Source of the DNA: Rhabdophis nuchalis
Lineage: Eukaryota > Chordata > Lepidosauria > Squamata > Natricidae
Length of the DNA stretch: 64,000 nucleotides
Direction of reading: 5' to 3'
NCBI GenBank assembly: GCA_039707465.1
Contig: CM077645.1
Location: 66,723,850 to 66,787,849 of the forward strand
Part shown: piece by piece, positions 46,572 to 57,208 of the stretch
Position numbering within the stretch: the stretch's first letter is position 1
How the letters are laid out: each line of letters starts with the position of its first letter
Notes under the pieces: model-generated
What the model was told of the DNA's origin: nothing
What the model saw: only the letters and a program-made list of their open reading frames with translations
The model's database searches: none
Position numbers and translations under genes: made by a program

Positions 46572-47588
46572 CCGTATTTTTCGGAGTATAAGACACACCA
46601 GAGTATAAGACGCACCCTGGTTTTGAAGAGGCAAATTTCAAAACAAAGTAGGTAGGTAGATAGAGGGATAGAGAGGGAGAGAAAGAGAGAGAAATACAGT
46701 AGGTAGGTAGGGATAGAGAGAGAGTAGGTAAGTAGGTAGAGGGGGAGAGAGAGAGAGAGAGAGAAATATGATAGGTAGGTAGGGAGACAGAGTGTGTAGT
46801 TAGGTAGGTAGGTACATAAAGGGATAGAGAGAGAGAGAGAAATACAGTAGGTAGGTAAGTAGTGAGAGAGAGTGTGTATAGATAGATAAGTAGGTAGAGG
46901 GATAGAGAGAGAGAAATAGAGAGAGAGAGAGAAATACAGTAGATAGGTAGGGAGAAAGAGAGAGAGAGTAGGTAGGTAGGTATGTAGATGTTTCCAGGTG
47001 TATTTACCTATGTGCTGGAGAAGGAAATCACTGACCACCTTTGGAACAAATCTTTGTTTCTGCAGGCACAGTACTTGACCAACGTAATTCTCATCAATCA
47101 CTCTAACTAAACAGCTTTCTGAAAAGGAAAAAAACTCCTTTTTGCATTGTGCAAACCTCCCCCAAACAGCCCGTTTTTCGCAAAAATGGGCCAGTTTTTT
47201 TTCAAATAAAAGGCATGAATAGCCTTGGGGGGAGGCTTGCAGAGTGCTCCTGGGCGGTTGGGGGGGGCAAAACAAGGAAAAATGGCCCGTTTTTTTGTGA
47301 AAACGGGCCGGTTTTTGGTTTAAAAAGTGCATGCATAGCCTTATGGAGACTTATAGAGTGCTGCTCGGGGTTGGGGGGGCAAAAACAGCCTGTTTTTTGC
47401 TCATTTCTGCCCTCCCCAGCTCCCAGGAGCTCTCTGGAAACTTCCATAAGGGTATGCACGTGGCCATTTTGGTGAAGGGGCGGGGTTTCAGGAGGCAAAA
47501 AATGCTGTATTCGACGTATAAGACGCACCCAGATTTTCAGCTTCTTTTTAGAGGAAAAAAGGTGCATCTTATACTCCGAAAAATACGG
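46572..47588. mobile_element. mariner-like non-autonomous element with inserted minisatellite (1017 bp)
   Basis: The ends are CCGTATTTTTCGGAGTATAA at the left and a right end reading TATACTCCGAAAAATACGG. TA flanks each side (46570-46571 and 47589-47590), as for Tc1/mariner targets. The motif AGTATAAGACGCACC occurs in tandem at the left and again as CGTATAAGACGCACC at about 47513. Compared with the shorter copy at 48533-48924, this copy has about 480 extra bases (roughly 46648-47120). They hold a GTAGGTAG/GAGAGA composite array and some unique sequence. The long minus-strand Ser/Leu/Tyr/Thr/Pro-rich frame across the array is an artefact. Confidence 0.88.
46648..46988. repeat. composite (GTAG)n/(GA)n minisatellite
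   Basis: Blocks of GTAGGTAGGTAG, AGGGATAGAGAGAGAG and AAATACAGTAGG recur several times with a variable period. It is the reverse-complement counterpart of the array at 771-971. Confidence 0.9.
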
Positions 47589-47590
47589 TA

Positions 47591-48510
47591 ATTTCCTTTG
47601 TATATTATTCATTTAATTTTGTATGTTTCCATTTTACAAGTATATTACAATCATCCAAGAATTAAAATATGTGCTAATGCTGTTTTATGTGACTATTATA
47701 CTTACTTTATTACGTGTTTTAAATGGATTTGTGCCACATAAAGTAATTGCTCTAGGAAGAATGTTGCATATTGATTCATACAATATAAGATTCTGACTAT
47801 TTTCATTCATCATAACAAGATTATCAATTTAAAAGGTGAAAATTTACATTGTATGTAGTTCCATATTTATTCCTTTTTTTCAAAGTTCAGATGAGTGGGT
47901 AGCTTGACGTAGAAGCCCACCTGCTTAAAACCAACAATCCCTAAGCAAGTGTCTCCCCCGCCCCCAAATAAATATGTACTTGTGAATATAATTCCCCAAT
48001 AAGGCTTTCATAAGATAAGAAAAAAACTACTGTACAAATGAAGCCATTCCTTTCTTTAAATTGAAGCTTTACTTTTTGTATTATGTAAACATCTTCATTT
48101 GAGGTGGCTATTTAATTATTGAAGTTATGATATTGTCAAGTGCTTAAGTTTTGCAATGGAATGTGAAATCCAAATCAAAAAAGATATTAAAAACAAATTA
48201 AAACAATAATTTAAAAAGTAAAATAAGACAACTTACATTTATGAAAGGCATTGTATATGTGTGTCTTTTCAAAAGTGAACAAAGAATTTAGGCCTTTCAA
48301 CTACAGCTACAAAAAAGTCTTGCCATGAGATCAGCTGATAGCAACTATAAATAAATATCTCAATGAAAGAGAGTGGAAACGTCTTCTGAGGTAATTTGAA
48401 CTAAGCTATAAAGGTTTAAGGCTTACACAGTGCTCTGTATGTCATCTAAAAGAAGACAGGCTCACTAGGTACACCAAATCAAGAAACCAAGTCCATGGGA
48501 AGCCTGTTAG
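47591..48510. other. single-copy AT-rich sequence
   Basis: No feature was recognised. Confidence 0.35.
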
Positions 48511-48511
48511 C

Positions 48512-49131
48512 AACGGCACTTAGAATTATATACCATATTTTTTGGAGTCTAAGACGCACCGGAGTATAAGATGTACTAAGGTTTTGAAGAGGTAAATTTA
48601 AAAAAAGTTTTTGCACTCTGGATACCTCCCCAAAACGGCCCATTTTTCACAAAAACAGGCCATTTTTTTTTAAAAAGCATGAATAGTCTTTAAGGGGCTT
48701 GCAGAGTGCTCCTGGGGGTTGGGGGGGGGGCAAAACCGAGCACAAAATGGCCCGCTTTTCGCTCATTTCTGCCCTCCCCAGCACCCAGGGGCACTCTGCA
48801 AGGCTCCTAAAGGCTATACATGGTCATTTTGGTGAAGGGGGTGGGGTTTCAGGAGGCAAAAAATGCTGTATTCAGTGTGTAAGACGCACCTAGATTTTCA
48901 GCCTCTTTTTTGAGGGAAATACGGTACCTCTTCACAGTGCTTTACAGCCCTCTCTAAGCAGTTTACAGAGTCAGCATGTTTCCCCCAACAATTGGGTCTT
49001 CATTTTACCCACCTTGGAAGGATGGATGGCTGAGTCAACCTTGAGCCTGGTGAGATTCAAACTGCCAAATTGCAGGCAGCTGGCACTTAGCAGAAGTAGC
49101 CTGCAGTACTGCATTCTAACCACTGGTCATT
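48512..49131 (-). mobile_element. tRNA-derived SINE, minus strand, split by a mariner-like element
   Basis: The tail portion GCAACGGCACTTAGAATTATA stops at 48532. The body resumes at 48925 with TACCTCTTCACAGTGC, TTTACAGAGTCAGCATG and GGAAGGATGGATGGCTGAG, and ends in the tRNA-like CATTCTAACCACTGG. Removing 48533-48924 and one TA restores the family layout seen at 35703-35946. Confidence 0.87.
48533..48924. mobile_element. mariner-like non-autonomous element, short form (392 bp)
   Basis: The left end is CCATATTTTTTGGAGTCTAA and the right end reads TTTGAGGGAAATACGG. TA flanks at 48531-48532 and 48925-48926 lie within SINE sequence, so the empty site is directly inferable. The interior has paired AAACGGCCCATTTTTC and AATGGCCCGCTTTTCG motifs and GGCTTGCAGAGTGCTCC, all shared with 46572-47588. 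Confidence 0.9.
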
Positions 49132-50584
49132 ATTAATGTTATGATTATATTATTTTTAATTGATATTGATTATAATATTGCAAGTTAGACTGTACTATAC
49201 ATCTCATTTCTTCTTATTCTCCAGTGAATCATGAAATCTGTCTGAGTTACTCCTGAATATGAATTCATTTTTCAGGACTTAAATGAGTTGTAGCCCTCTC
49301 TTGTCTATGCAATGCTTCTTGCATATTGCCATCAAGGTGATCTTTCTTACTCTCTATACAGATTGGTATCAATGCAGTGGGTTTAATACAGACGTCTTTC
49401 TACACTACTTTCAGAGGCAACTTAGCTTCTGTAACTTCTGTAGCCTCAGAAATTTCCAAACAACAAGTTACTGCAGTCAACCCAAACTTACCATACTGGG
49501 TTCTTGTGAAGATGAAGTAGATTATGTTAGAAAAAGATTGGCATGACATTGTCATTAGCACAGCAATCAAAACAAACAGTGTATGCTAACAGGACTAAAG
49601 CAAATTTACCAACTGCTGCCATAGAAATAACCCTAAAGTATTCATAATTGTATTTTTTTCTTTAAAGAAGAAGCTGAGACTCAACATATTTAAAAGATTC
49701 CAGGACTTTTAGATCCTTGACCTTTAGAATGTAAGAAAAACAAATGAAGGGAGGAGAGAAGAATCAATCCTAGCAGGTCTGGTGACAAATACCACAGCCA
49801 GTTAGCATTCATGCATCAGGAGGGTAGAAAGAAATAATTCATTGAATAATGTGCTTCTTTCACTTTAACTTGCTGACCACCTTCCAGGGAGGAGAGCAGG
49901 GTTTATAAATTGGAAGAGAACTGGGAAAGACTACAGATCCAATACTGGCTACTCTTTTCTTCCTTTCAGTCTATCGATTGTGGTTTTGGGAATTAAATTG
50001 GAAACTGTACAACCTTCGTTAATTCAAGTATGAAAGACAACACACTAATGGTAAGCATCTTGTTCTGCTGCAGTCTATTTACAATGAGTAGGTTACTTTG
50101 CTGAAGTAGCATACTCAGGGATCACACAAAAATACATGACAACACAAATTGATTTTCAGTCATGTTACCTGGAAACAATGTTCAAAGATGGATGCAGGAT
50201 GAGATATTTAAAATTGCTGACTTCTCTCAGACGATATATTTTTAGATGTTTATGACACAATACTTCTTAGGCAGACTTCAAGTTTTTGTTTTTGCTGAAC
50301 TGGCATTTGAATCTATTCATCAGGAAGTGCTCAAAATATGCTCTTTGGGGAAAAAATATGACTATTTTTCCTTGGCAATATTTTAGAGGAAAAATTTAGA
50401 CACTGAGTTGTCAATTAGAGAGTAAGCCAGGAGGTCATAATAATTTCTGAAGTTTTTGAAACTAGAATGATGAGTAAAGTAATATGCTGCATAGTAGCTC
50501 ATTTTGGAGCATAGTTGTTCAGTTTGGTAGTAATTGGCATCTGTTGTTTCCTGGCTACTGATTAAAGTTTAATTATCTGTCATG
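49132..50584. other. single-copy sequence
   Basis: No repeat or exon was recognised. Confidence 0.35.
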
Positions 50585-50592
50585 CTATAAGA

Positions 50593-50968
50593 CCGTGATG
50601 GCGAACCTATGGCACGGGTGCCACAAGTGGCACGCGGAGCCATTTGTCAGGGCACGTGAGGCTTGCCCTGTCAGCTGACCAGCGTGCATGTGTGCGCTGG
50701 CCAGCAGACCTCAGCCTTCTTTTAAGCCAATTTTTCATCCTCTGGGGGTTTGAAGAGCTTCCCTGAAGCTTCCCAGAGCGTGAAAAACTGCCCCTAAGGG
50801 CAAACCGGAAGTTCAGGAATGGATTTCCGGTTTGCTTATAGGGCTGGTTTTAGCCTTCTGGAGCATTCAGGAGCCCTCAGGAGGCTTCCCAGAAGGCACA
50901 CCCATGCACGACCCCCCTGCGCTCCCCCTACTTTTGGCACACAAGCCAAAAAAGGTTCGCCATCACTG
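50593..50968. mobile_element. non-autonomous hAT element (CAGTGATGG ends), copy 2 (376 bp)
   Basis: The left end is CCGTGATGGCGAACCTATGG (second base changed from the usual A) and the right end reads AAAAGGTTCGCCATCACTG. A perfect 8-bp duplication, CTATAAGA, lies at 50585-50592 and 50969-50976. It is the same family as 22489-22861. Confidence 0.93.
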
Positions 50969-50976
50969 CTATAAGA

Positions 50977-51657
50977 TGTTAGTACATAGTGAATGTGGGT
51001 TTAGTCTTCTGCAGGAATGAAGTCTATAGATACATAATGCATACTCTATTCCATATCTGTAATTTCTCTTCTTTCACAAATGCAATTTACAATATGAAAT
51101 GCAGTGGCCATTATTTTGAACACTTAAACTGTATTTAACAATCAGTCTGTTTATTTATTATTTTGACTATGGATCAAGACAAATATGGTAAAACCTGCAC
51201 AAAACTGACCAAATATTAATAAAATACATTGAAATAGTAAGGACTTAGTAATAAAATACATTGAAATAGTAAGGACTTAGTATTTACAATTTACATTGTA
51301 TTACAAGTATCATATTTTAAAGAAAGAAAGTTTATTCCCTTTTTTATCTGAAGAGCATTCAAGACATACTGTGGAATCTCACAACTGTGTTTTTAAAATA
51401 CACAAATTCTTGCTTTTTCCCCATAGCCATGTAAAAGAAAATTTGGCTGGAGATGTAGGTTGCACATAGTTTTACATACAGCCTGTTTTTCATCTTCCCT
51501 CCAAATCCCATTACTTTAAATCTGCGATGTCACAACAGCTATTCACTTCAATAGGATTTGACACAGCCAATTTATTTGATGAACATATTTCTTACACATA
51601 GAAAATGTGGTCCTAGTAACTTTCCCCCCACCCCCACTTCTGTTCAGGTTTTGGTCT
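50977..51657. other. single-copy sequence with a perfect 32-bp tandem duplication
   Basis: A 32-base unit beginning TAATAAAATACATTG and ending AAGGACTTAG occurs twice without mismatch, at 51217-51248 and 51249-51280. Nothing else was recognised. Confidence 0.8.
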
Positions 51658-52001
51658 GTTTTCAGACACTCTCTGGACTCTGCAGTTTTCTTGGCAAGAT
51701 TGTTCAGAAGTGGTTTACCATTGCCTCCTTCTTAGAGCTGAGAGAAAGTGACTGATTCGAATTCACCAAGTTGGCTTCATGCCTAAGGCAGGACTAGAAT
51801 TTATTGTCTTCCTGTTTCTAACCTGATGCTTTAACCCAGGGGTCTCCAACCTTTGCAACTTTAAGTCTGAAGGACTTCAGCTCCAAGAATTCTCCAGCCA
51901 GCAAAGCTGGCTGGAGAATTCTGGGAGCTGAAGTCCTTCAGACTTAAAGTTGCAAAGGTTGGAGACCCCTGCTTTAACCACTACACCAAACTGTCTCTCT
52001 T
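51658..52001 (-). mobile_element. tRNA-derived SINE, minus strand, split by a palindromic MITE
   Basis: The tail side has GCAGTTTTCTTGGCAAGATTG and AGTGGTTTACCATTGCC. The body has GAGAGAAAGTGACTG and GCCTAAGGCAGGACTAG, and the tRNA-like head continues after the MITE as CACTACACCAAACTG. The insertion lies at the A-box, so pol III start signals are broken in this copy. Confidence 0.82.
51837..51971. mobile_element. palindromic hAT MITE, copy 3 (135 bp)
   Basis: The ends are the same as in copies 1 and 2. A perfect 8-bp duplication, CTTTAACC, lies at 51829-51836 and 51972-51979. The arms meet at a centre near 51904 (GCCAGCAAAGCTGGC), forming an almost complete hairpin. Confidence 0.95.
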
Positions 52002-52089
52002 AATCAACACTGGGAAAGTATTAATTATTAAATCTGTAAAAGGAAAATATTCTGCTTATTAACAACTATAAATATAGATTGCATATTTT

Positions 52090-52242
52090 CTGAACTATAA
52101 ATGCCAACCCTTATATTTGCTACCAGTTCGGAACAAGAGGTGTTTCTGTGTGATAATGTCTGGGCAGGTAGGCGGAGTCTCCCACCACCGGTAATACCTG
52201 TTCGCCCGAACTGGGGCAAACCGACAGAATACCACCTCTGAA
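52090..52242. mobile_element. hAT-like fragment (CAGAGGTGG right terminus)
   Basis: It ends GAATACCACCTCTG, the complement of a CAGAGGTGGTATTC terminus. It contains TACCAGTTCGGAACAAG and TTCGCCCGAACTGGGGC, the paired GAACTGG motifs seen in the CAGTGGTGGG-type elements. The left terminus and target duplication were not found, so the copy may be truncated. Confidence 0.45.
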
Positions 52243-52309
52243 GTAAAGTCTTATTTTAGAATGAATGAAGATTTTTAAAAATAATATTAATTAATATTAC
52301 AATACAGTA

Positions 52310-52850
52310 AGCACATGGTAAGGTCACACTTGGAATACTGCATTCAGTTTTGGTCACCATGATGTAGAAAAGATGTGGAGACTCTAGAAAGAGTGCAGAG
52401 AAGAGCAACAAAGATGATTAGGGGACTGGAGACTAAAACATATGAGGAACGGTTGCAGGAACTGGATATGTCTAGTTTAATGAAAAGAAGGATTAGGGGA
52501 CACATGATAGCAGTGTTCCAATATCTCAGTGGTTGCCACAAAGAAGACGGAGTCAAACTATTCTCCAAAGCACCTGAGGGCAGAACAAGAAGCAATGGGT
52601 GGAAACTAACCAAGGAGAGAAGCAACTTAGAACTGAGGAGAAATTTCCTGACAGTTAGGACAATTAATCAGTGGAACAGCTTGTCTCCAGAAGTTGTGAA
52701 TGCCCCAACACTGCAAGTCTTCAAAAAGATGTTGGATAGCCATTTGTCTGAAATGGTATAGGGTTTCCTGCCTAGGCAGGGAGTTGGACTAGATGACCTC
52801 CAAGGTACCTTCCAACTCTGCTATTGTATTGTATTATTGTATTACATTAA
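52310..52850 (+). mobile_element. CR1 LINE ORF2 carboxy-terminus and 3' end
   Basis: The frame, open from before 52375 to 52761, reads the CR1 carboxy-terminal region: ETLERVQRRATKMIRGLE, YEERLQELDMSSLMKRR, GHMIAVFQYLSG, RSNGWKLTKERSNLELR and RTINQWNSLSPEVVNAPTL. The 3' UTR follows with CAGGGAGTTGGACTAGATGA and a terminal TATTGTATTGTAT repeat, the CR1-type short direct repeat end. Upstream, the LEYC...W region is still readable near 52325-52360. Polymerase and endonuclease are absent. The intact frame suggests a relatively recent insertion. Confidence 0.92.
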
Positions 52851-55478
52851 TATTATAAATGGCACTAATTTTCCAAGTGTATCAAAGTTTTGAATTCAGG
52901 ATCCCTGCAGTAAGGGCAATGCCTATGAAATAAGATTTTTTTTTCTCTGGGCAGACAAACTAAGCTATTGGTAGCATAACTTAGATTTATTCTTGGGGTC
53001 TTAACCTCAACCCTTTCTGCAAAATTCCTGGTGCCACAGTGGGTGGTAAAGGCATGCCCGGGTGTTGCTTTTGTATTTTTCAAATCCAGCCCCTGTTAAA
53101 TTGATGAAATGACTTCATGAGGCTGTGATTTTGATGGATCATTTCCCTTCCCATCTTCAATAGGACAGGGAAGAGTTGAGTCAGTGAGAGGTACAGGCCT
53201 AGGGGCGGGATGAGAGCTTGGAAAGCTTTGAGGCACTTCCACTGACAGCTCAGCATCTAAATGGCTTGGTTAAGCTAGCCATGTCAGCATTTCCCCTCCC
53301 TCTCTTCATGACAGGCAGGTTCAAAAATCTGCAATCTAAGAAAGAGCATGAAAGGCTAAGCTGCATATGGGATTATTCTACAGATGCTGTTTAACCAAAC
53401 AGTGCATGAAAACCAAACCAAGCCAAGCAGGAGATAATCATGGAATGGGATGAAATGAGATGAAATCAGCAAAATCTTGGGAGTAATTAAGAGAGAGAGT
53501 AAGAAAAAGAAAGACGAGACAACTTTTCTTCCCGCAAGGTGGCCTCAAGTAGAAACTTGTTTCTCTGGGGTTTGTGTGCAAGCAGGCATGAAAATCTCCT
53601 TGCTGCTTTCTCAGTTGTCAAGAAGATCACTTAATGAGGCCTTAATATCCCTCCCAGGTTTTTAGCTTGGTTTTTGTTTTCTTTTTTGTTCACCCACCTA
53701 CCCTCTTAAATAAAGAGTAGTGCGGCTGAGGAAAAACCAGTCGGTAGAATCTTACATTTGTATCTTGTGTGTTCTCACAATGCACACACACCATGCTCTC
53801 CAAAAAGCTGTTTTATTTTACCTTTATCTCCTTCGCCATTCTTTTGGCCGGTGGAAGCATTGAGAGAGGAGCAAGAAAGATAAACGCGGCCCACAAATGT
53901 TTTCCCACAAAGTTTTTAGCCTCTTCAGGATGCTAATCCCACTGAGAATATTAATGCCAGCAAAACAATGAAGGGGAAATCTCAAACACATCCCAACTAG
54001 TCATGTTGGCTGCCCGCCCCCTCGCCCCCAGCATCACACAGGGATTTTCAACAGACCAGCTGCCTGTTGCCATGGTGACATCTCTACTGTAGGGCAGTTC
54101 CAGGCATCACTCTTAAAAAGCTCAAGATGCGCTACATGTTTCACCAAAGAGAGATAAAGTCTTCCGTTTGATCAATTTGGTATCCTGCTTAAGCTAGATA
54201 AATTCCATCACTTGGGTTTTAATCAAATTTTCCATCACAGGATGGAGCCTTCTGCTGGTTTGGTATGATAAACACAACTTTCATGTACATATTATCAAAT
54301 AAATTTGACAGGTAGCAATAGAAACAGGACAATGCTATGAAAAGCAAGCATTCTTATGAAAAGCAGTACTTTTTTTTTCAAAAGAAAAACTGCCTTAAAA
54401 GATCTTGCCAGTTTTTCACACCAGAAAAAAAAAAGTCAGGTTTCTTACACTTAGTCTTAGTCACAAAGGTTCTCCCTAAATAAATACATTTCAATGACAT
54501 CCAGTATTAATTATGCTTCCAGAATGCAAGATGCAGGCTATTCTAGAAGGAAAGATTGGGAAATATAACCATAAACCAAACCAAAACAAGTTGTGCTACG
54601 TTTTCGGGTAAGTTATAAGTAGTTATAGGCAGTGTCCTATATTCAGACAAAGTAATTAATCCTAAACAAACTAGTATCACTCAGCTAGTAACTACAGATT
54701 GCAAGTGGACACATTCAGGATTAATTCAGCCTTAAAATGTAAAATAATGTATAAAATAATCTGTAGAACATAAGGAAAGCATTACTGTAGTCTTAGAAAA
54801 TTGTGTTCTCATAACGTTTGCTTATTTATAGTTTTACCTTTCCATTTCCCAAACTTTGAGGAGAACAGATGTCAGGGACAAAGTCTTTCGTGAAAGAAAT
54901 TTGGGACTGTTGAAGGAAGAAATGAGGGCAGGGATAGAGAGAAAGTATTGGATAGGAAGAATACGAAAGAATAGACGTGATATTAATAAAAGTCTGCAGA
55001 AAAGAATGAAGCTGAGAGAGAAAACATAAATTAATCCTATTATTTTTGGCTTCTACCCTTAAGGTGTAAAACCATTGCAATGTATTTTCCTATTCTCCCT
55101 CCTTCCCTAATTTATAGTTTCTATCTCAAACCATAGTAAATATTGATAAAAAGCCAAAAATAGATCCCATGTTTTCTTAACAGACTTAAGAATTTATTGG
55201 ATTGACTTCTTTTTGCATTGTTATTTTGATTTGGGTTCGGTTATTTTGGCATGAGGGACCCGTAGCAAACATTTCACATTGGGCTTTCCATTATTCTTTG
55301 GCTTGGCAGAATCAGGCACAGTCTTTGCCTTGGGGACTAATCTCTCATTTGTATCTAGTCCAAGGATGCTTGCAAGTTCTGCTCTCTCATAGACAAAACT
55401 GGAGTTGAAAAGAAAGAAGTTAGAAGCTCAAACGCGATCAAGTGATAGAGCACTGTGTATGAAAGCAAACATGCACTT
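52851..55478. other. single-copy sequence
   Basis: About 2.6 kb without recognisable mobile elements. It contains the RFX-like site at 54066-54079 and a slightly GC-richer block at 53990-54120. I see no exon that I can support. Confidence 0.4.
54066..54079. promoter_or_regulatory. RFX X-box-like site
   Basis: GTTGCCATGGTGAC has the two half-sites of an RFX X-box (GTTGCC and a near RGYAAC, here GGTGAC) separated by AT. One base departs from the pattern. It lies in repeat-free sequence. A single site of this length can occur by chance, so the functional call is weak. Confidence 0.25.
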
Positions 55479-55501
55479 AGCAATAGCACTTAGATTTACA
55501 C

Positions 55502-55636
55502 TAGGGGTGTCCAAACTGGGAAACTTTAAGACTTGTGGACTTTAACTCCCAGAATTCCCCAGCCAGCATAGCTGGCTGGGGAATTCTGGGAGTTGAAGTC
55601 CACAAGTCTTAAAGTTTCCCAGTTTGGACACCCCTG
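55502..55636. mobile_element. palindromic hAT MITE, second subfamily (135 bp)
   Basis: The left end is TAGGGGTGTCCAAACTGGGA and the right end reads CCCAGTTTGGACACCCCTG. A perfect 8-bp duplication, ATTTACAC, lies at 55494-55501 and 55637-55644. The arms pair around a centre near 55570 (CCAGCATAGCTGG). It has the same design as the MITE at 13484, but the termini and arms differ (ACTTTAAGACTTGTGGAC instead of ACTTTAAGTCTGAAGGAC). Confidence 0.95.
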
Positions 55637-55643
55637 ATTTACA

Positions 55644-55707
55644 CAGATAGTCCTCAACTTACGACTACAGTTGAGCTCAACATATCTGTTAAGTGATAAT
55701 AATAATA

Positions 55708-55794
<87 letters not shown>

Positions 55795-56513
55795 TTTTAT
55801 TTCTAACCCGCTCTCTCTCCCCGAAGGGACTCGAGGCGGGGCACAGGGAATTAAAAACAACTAAAATCAACAAAGTACAAAATTAAAAATACAAATATAA
55901 ATAAATGACTAAACTAAATAAAAATAGATTAAACAAATAACCCTGCGCTAAAATCCCTTATAATATCCCCTAACCTTAAAAGAGACTACCCTAGGCCGGC
56001 CAAGCGAAAAAGATGTGTTTTTAGTTTTAGGCGGAAGGAGCGGAGGTCCGTGGTTGTTCTAATGTCGGGGGGGGAGGTCGTTCCAGAGGTCAGGGCCCGC
56101 CACAGAGAGAGCCCTTCCCCTGGGCGTCGCCCGCTGACAAAGTCTAGTGGACGGCACCCGGAGAAGTCCCTCTCTGTGGGAGCGAATCGGCCGTGATAAA
56201 TTTGTTAAGTGAGTTTTACCCCATTTTACACCTTTTCTTGCCACATTTATTAAGTGAATCACTGAAATTGTGAAGTGAATCTAGCTTCTCCATTATCTTT
56301 GCTTGTCCGAAGGTTGCAAAAGGTGATCACATGACCCCAGGGCACTGTAAATGTCATCAATATGAGTCAGTTTGTCAAGCATCTGAATTTTGATCATGTG
56401 ACCATGGGGATGTTATAATGGTCATGTGTGAAAAATAGTTATAAGTCATTTTGCCGTTGAATGGTAACTTTGAATGGTCAATAAACAAGCTGTTGTAAGT
56501 CAAGGATTATTTG
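55644..56513 (+). mobile_element. pogo/Tigger-like non-autonomous DNA transposon, split by an L2 LINE
   Basis: The left end is CAGATAGTCCTCAACTTACG and the right end reads TAAGTCAAGGATTATTTG followed by TA. The left piece stops at 55699 and the right piece restarts at 56193-56200 (GTGATAAATTTGTTAAGTG). Without the LINE it matches the element at 32084 through GATCACATGACCCCAGG and GTGACCATGGGGATG. TA residues at the SINE junctions fit a TA target. Confidence 0.82.
55700..56192 (-). mobile_element. L2-clade LINE 3' end with (TAA)n tail and 7-bp duplication (subfamily II)
   Basis: The tail on the plus strand is about 95 bases of (TAA)n/(AAT)n at 55700-55793. The 3' UTR follows (CCCGAAGGGACTCGAGGCGG), then a carboxy-terminal ORF2 piece. 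Read on the minus strand, that piece has RPIRSHREGLLRVPS and RATPRGRALSVAGPDLWNDLPP. GTGATAA flanks the element at 55693-55699 and 56193-56199. The poly-Ile and poly-Tyr peptides over the tail are artefacts. Confidence 0.9.
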
Positions 56514-56699
56514 TATACTGCTACATAGTGCTTTACAGCACTTTCTGGGCCATTTACAATGGCAGTCTATTGCCCCAATGATCTGGCTCCTCTTTTTATT
56601 GACTTTGGAAGGATGGAAGGCTGAGTCGACCTTGAGCCAGTCAAGATCAAATTCCTGGCTGTTGACTGAGTTAGCCTGCAATACTCCACTTGGCCCAAT

Positions 56700-57208
56700 G
56701 GAATATCAGAGGTCTAAAGACCAATAAAGGGCTTCACAAAATGTATGTGCAGTTACATAGAGGAGAAGTTTCAACATAAACACATGGATTATTAAATGCT
56801 ATTTTGCAAAACTACGCAGAATGCTCATAAATATTGCCCTGGTTAGCTTATAATATATAAATGAACGCTATTGTTCCGTAGGATTTGCAAGGTTGTTAGC
56901 AATGGTTTGGATACAGTTTAGGCACCTTCAGACCAAACTCTATGTCACATGTCAATGAAAACTCAATCACCCAGGCCAAAGGTGTTTAAAGATTGATTCA
57001 TGGCAACTGGACCAAACTTTGTTAATCTGAGACATTTTGTTGCTAAGCAACTTCATCAATCAGATCAAAATTAGTTATGCAGAACCAGAGAGTCGTTGGA
57101 ATAGACCAACTCTTGCCAAAACAATTTTAGGGTTTCCCCCCCAAATGGCTTGCAATATGTTAATGAAGAGTCAATCCTCCAGGCCAAAGATGATTAAAAG
57201 GTTGAATG
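56700..57208. other. unassigned repeat-like sequence with a 50-bp direct repeat
   Basis: 56954-57003 and 57162-57210 share most of 50 bases (both contain CCAGGCCAAAG, followed by TTTAAAGATTGA or ATTAAAAGGTTGA). The second copy lies directly against the 5' end of the following L2 LINE. I could not name the family. Confidence 0.5.

Larger units (their letters stand above)
55479..56695 (-). mobile_element. tRNA-derived SINE, minus strand, outermost host of a four-element nest
   Basis: The tail AGCAATAGCACTTAGATTTA is at 55480-55499. The body resumes at 56514 with TATACTGCTACATAGTGC and GGAAGGATGGAAGGCTGAG, and fades into a degenerate tRNA-like head near 56690. It belongs to the family at 35703 and 48512. 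All material between about 55500 and 56513 is later insertions. Confidence 0.8.

Noticed and set aside
46553..47332. 259-codon minus-strand frame rich in Ser, Leu, Tyr, Thr and Pro.
   Set aside because: Most of it is the composite minisatellite within a mariner-like element.
55526..55873. Frames containing runs of tyrosine or isoleucine.
   Set aside because: They read the (TAA)n tail of an L2 LINE.
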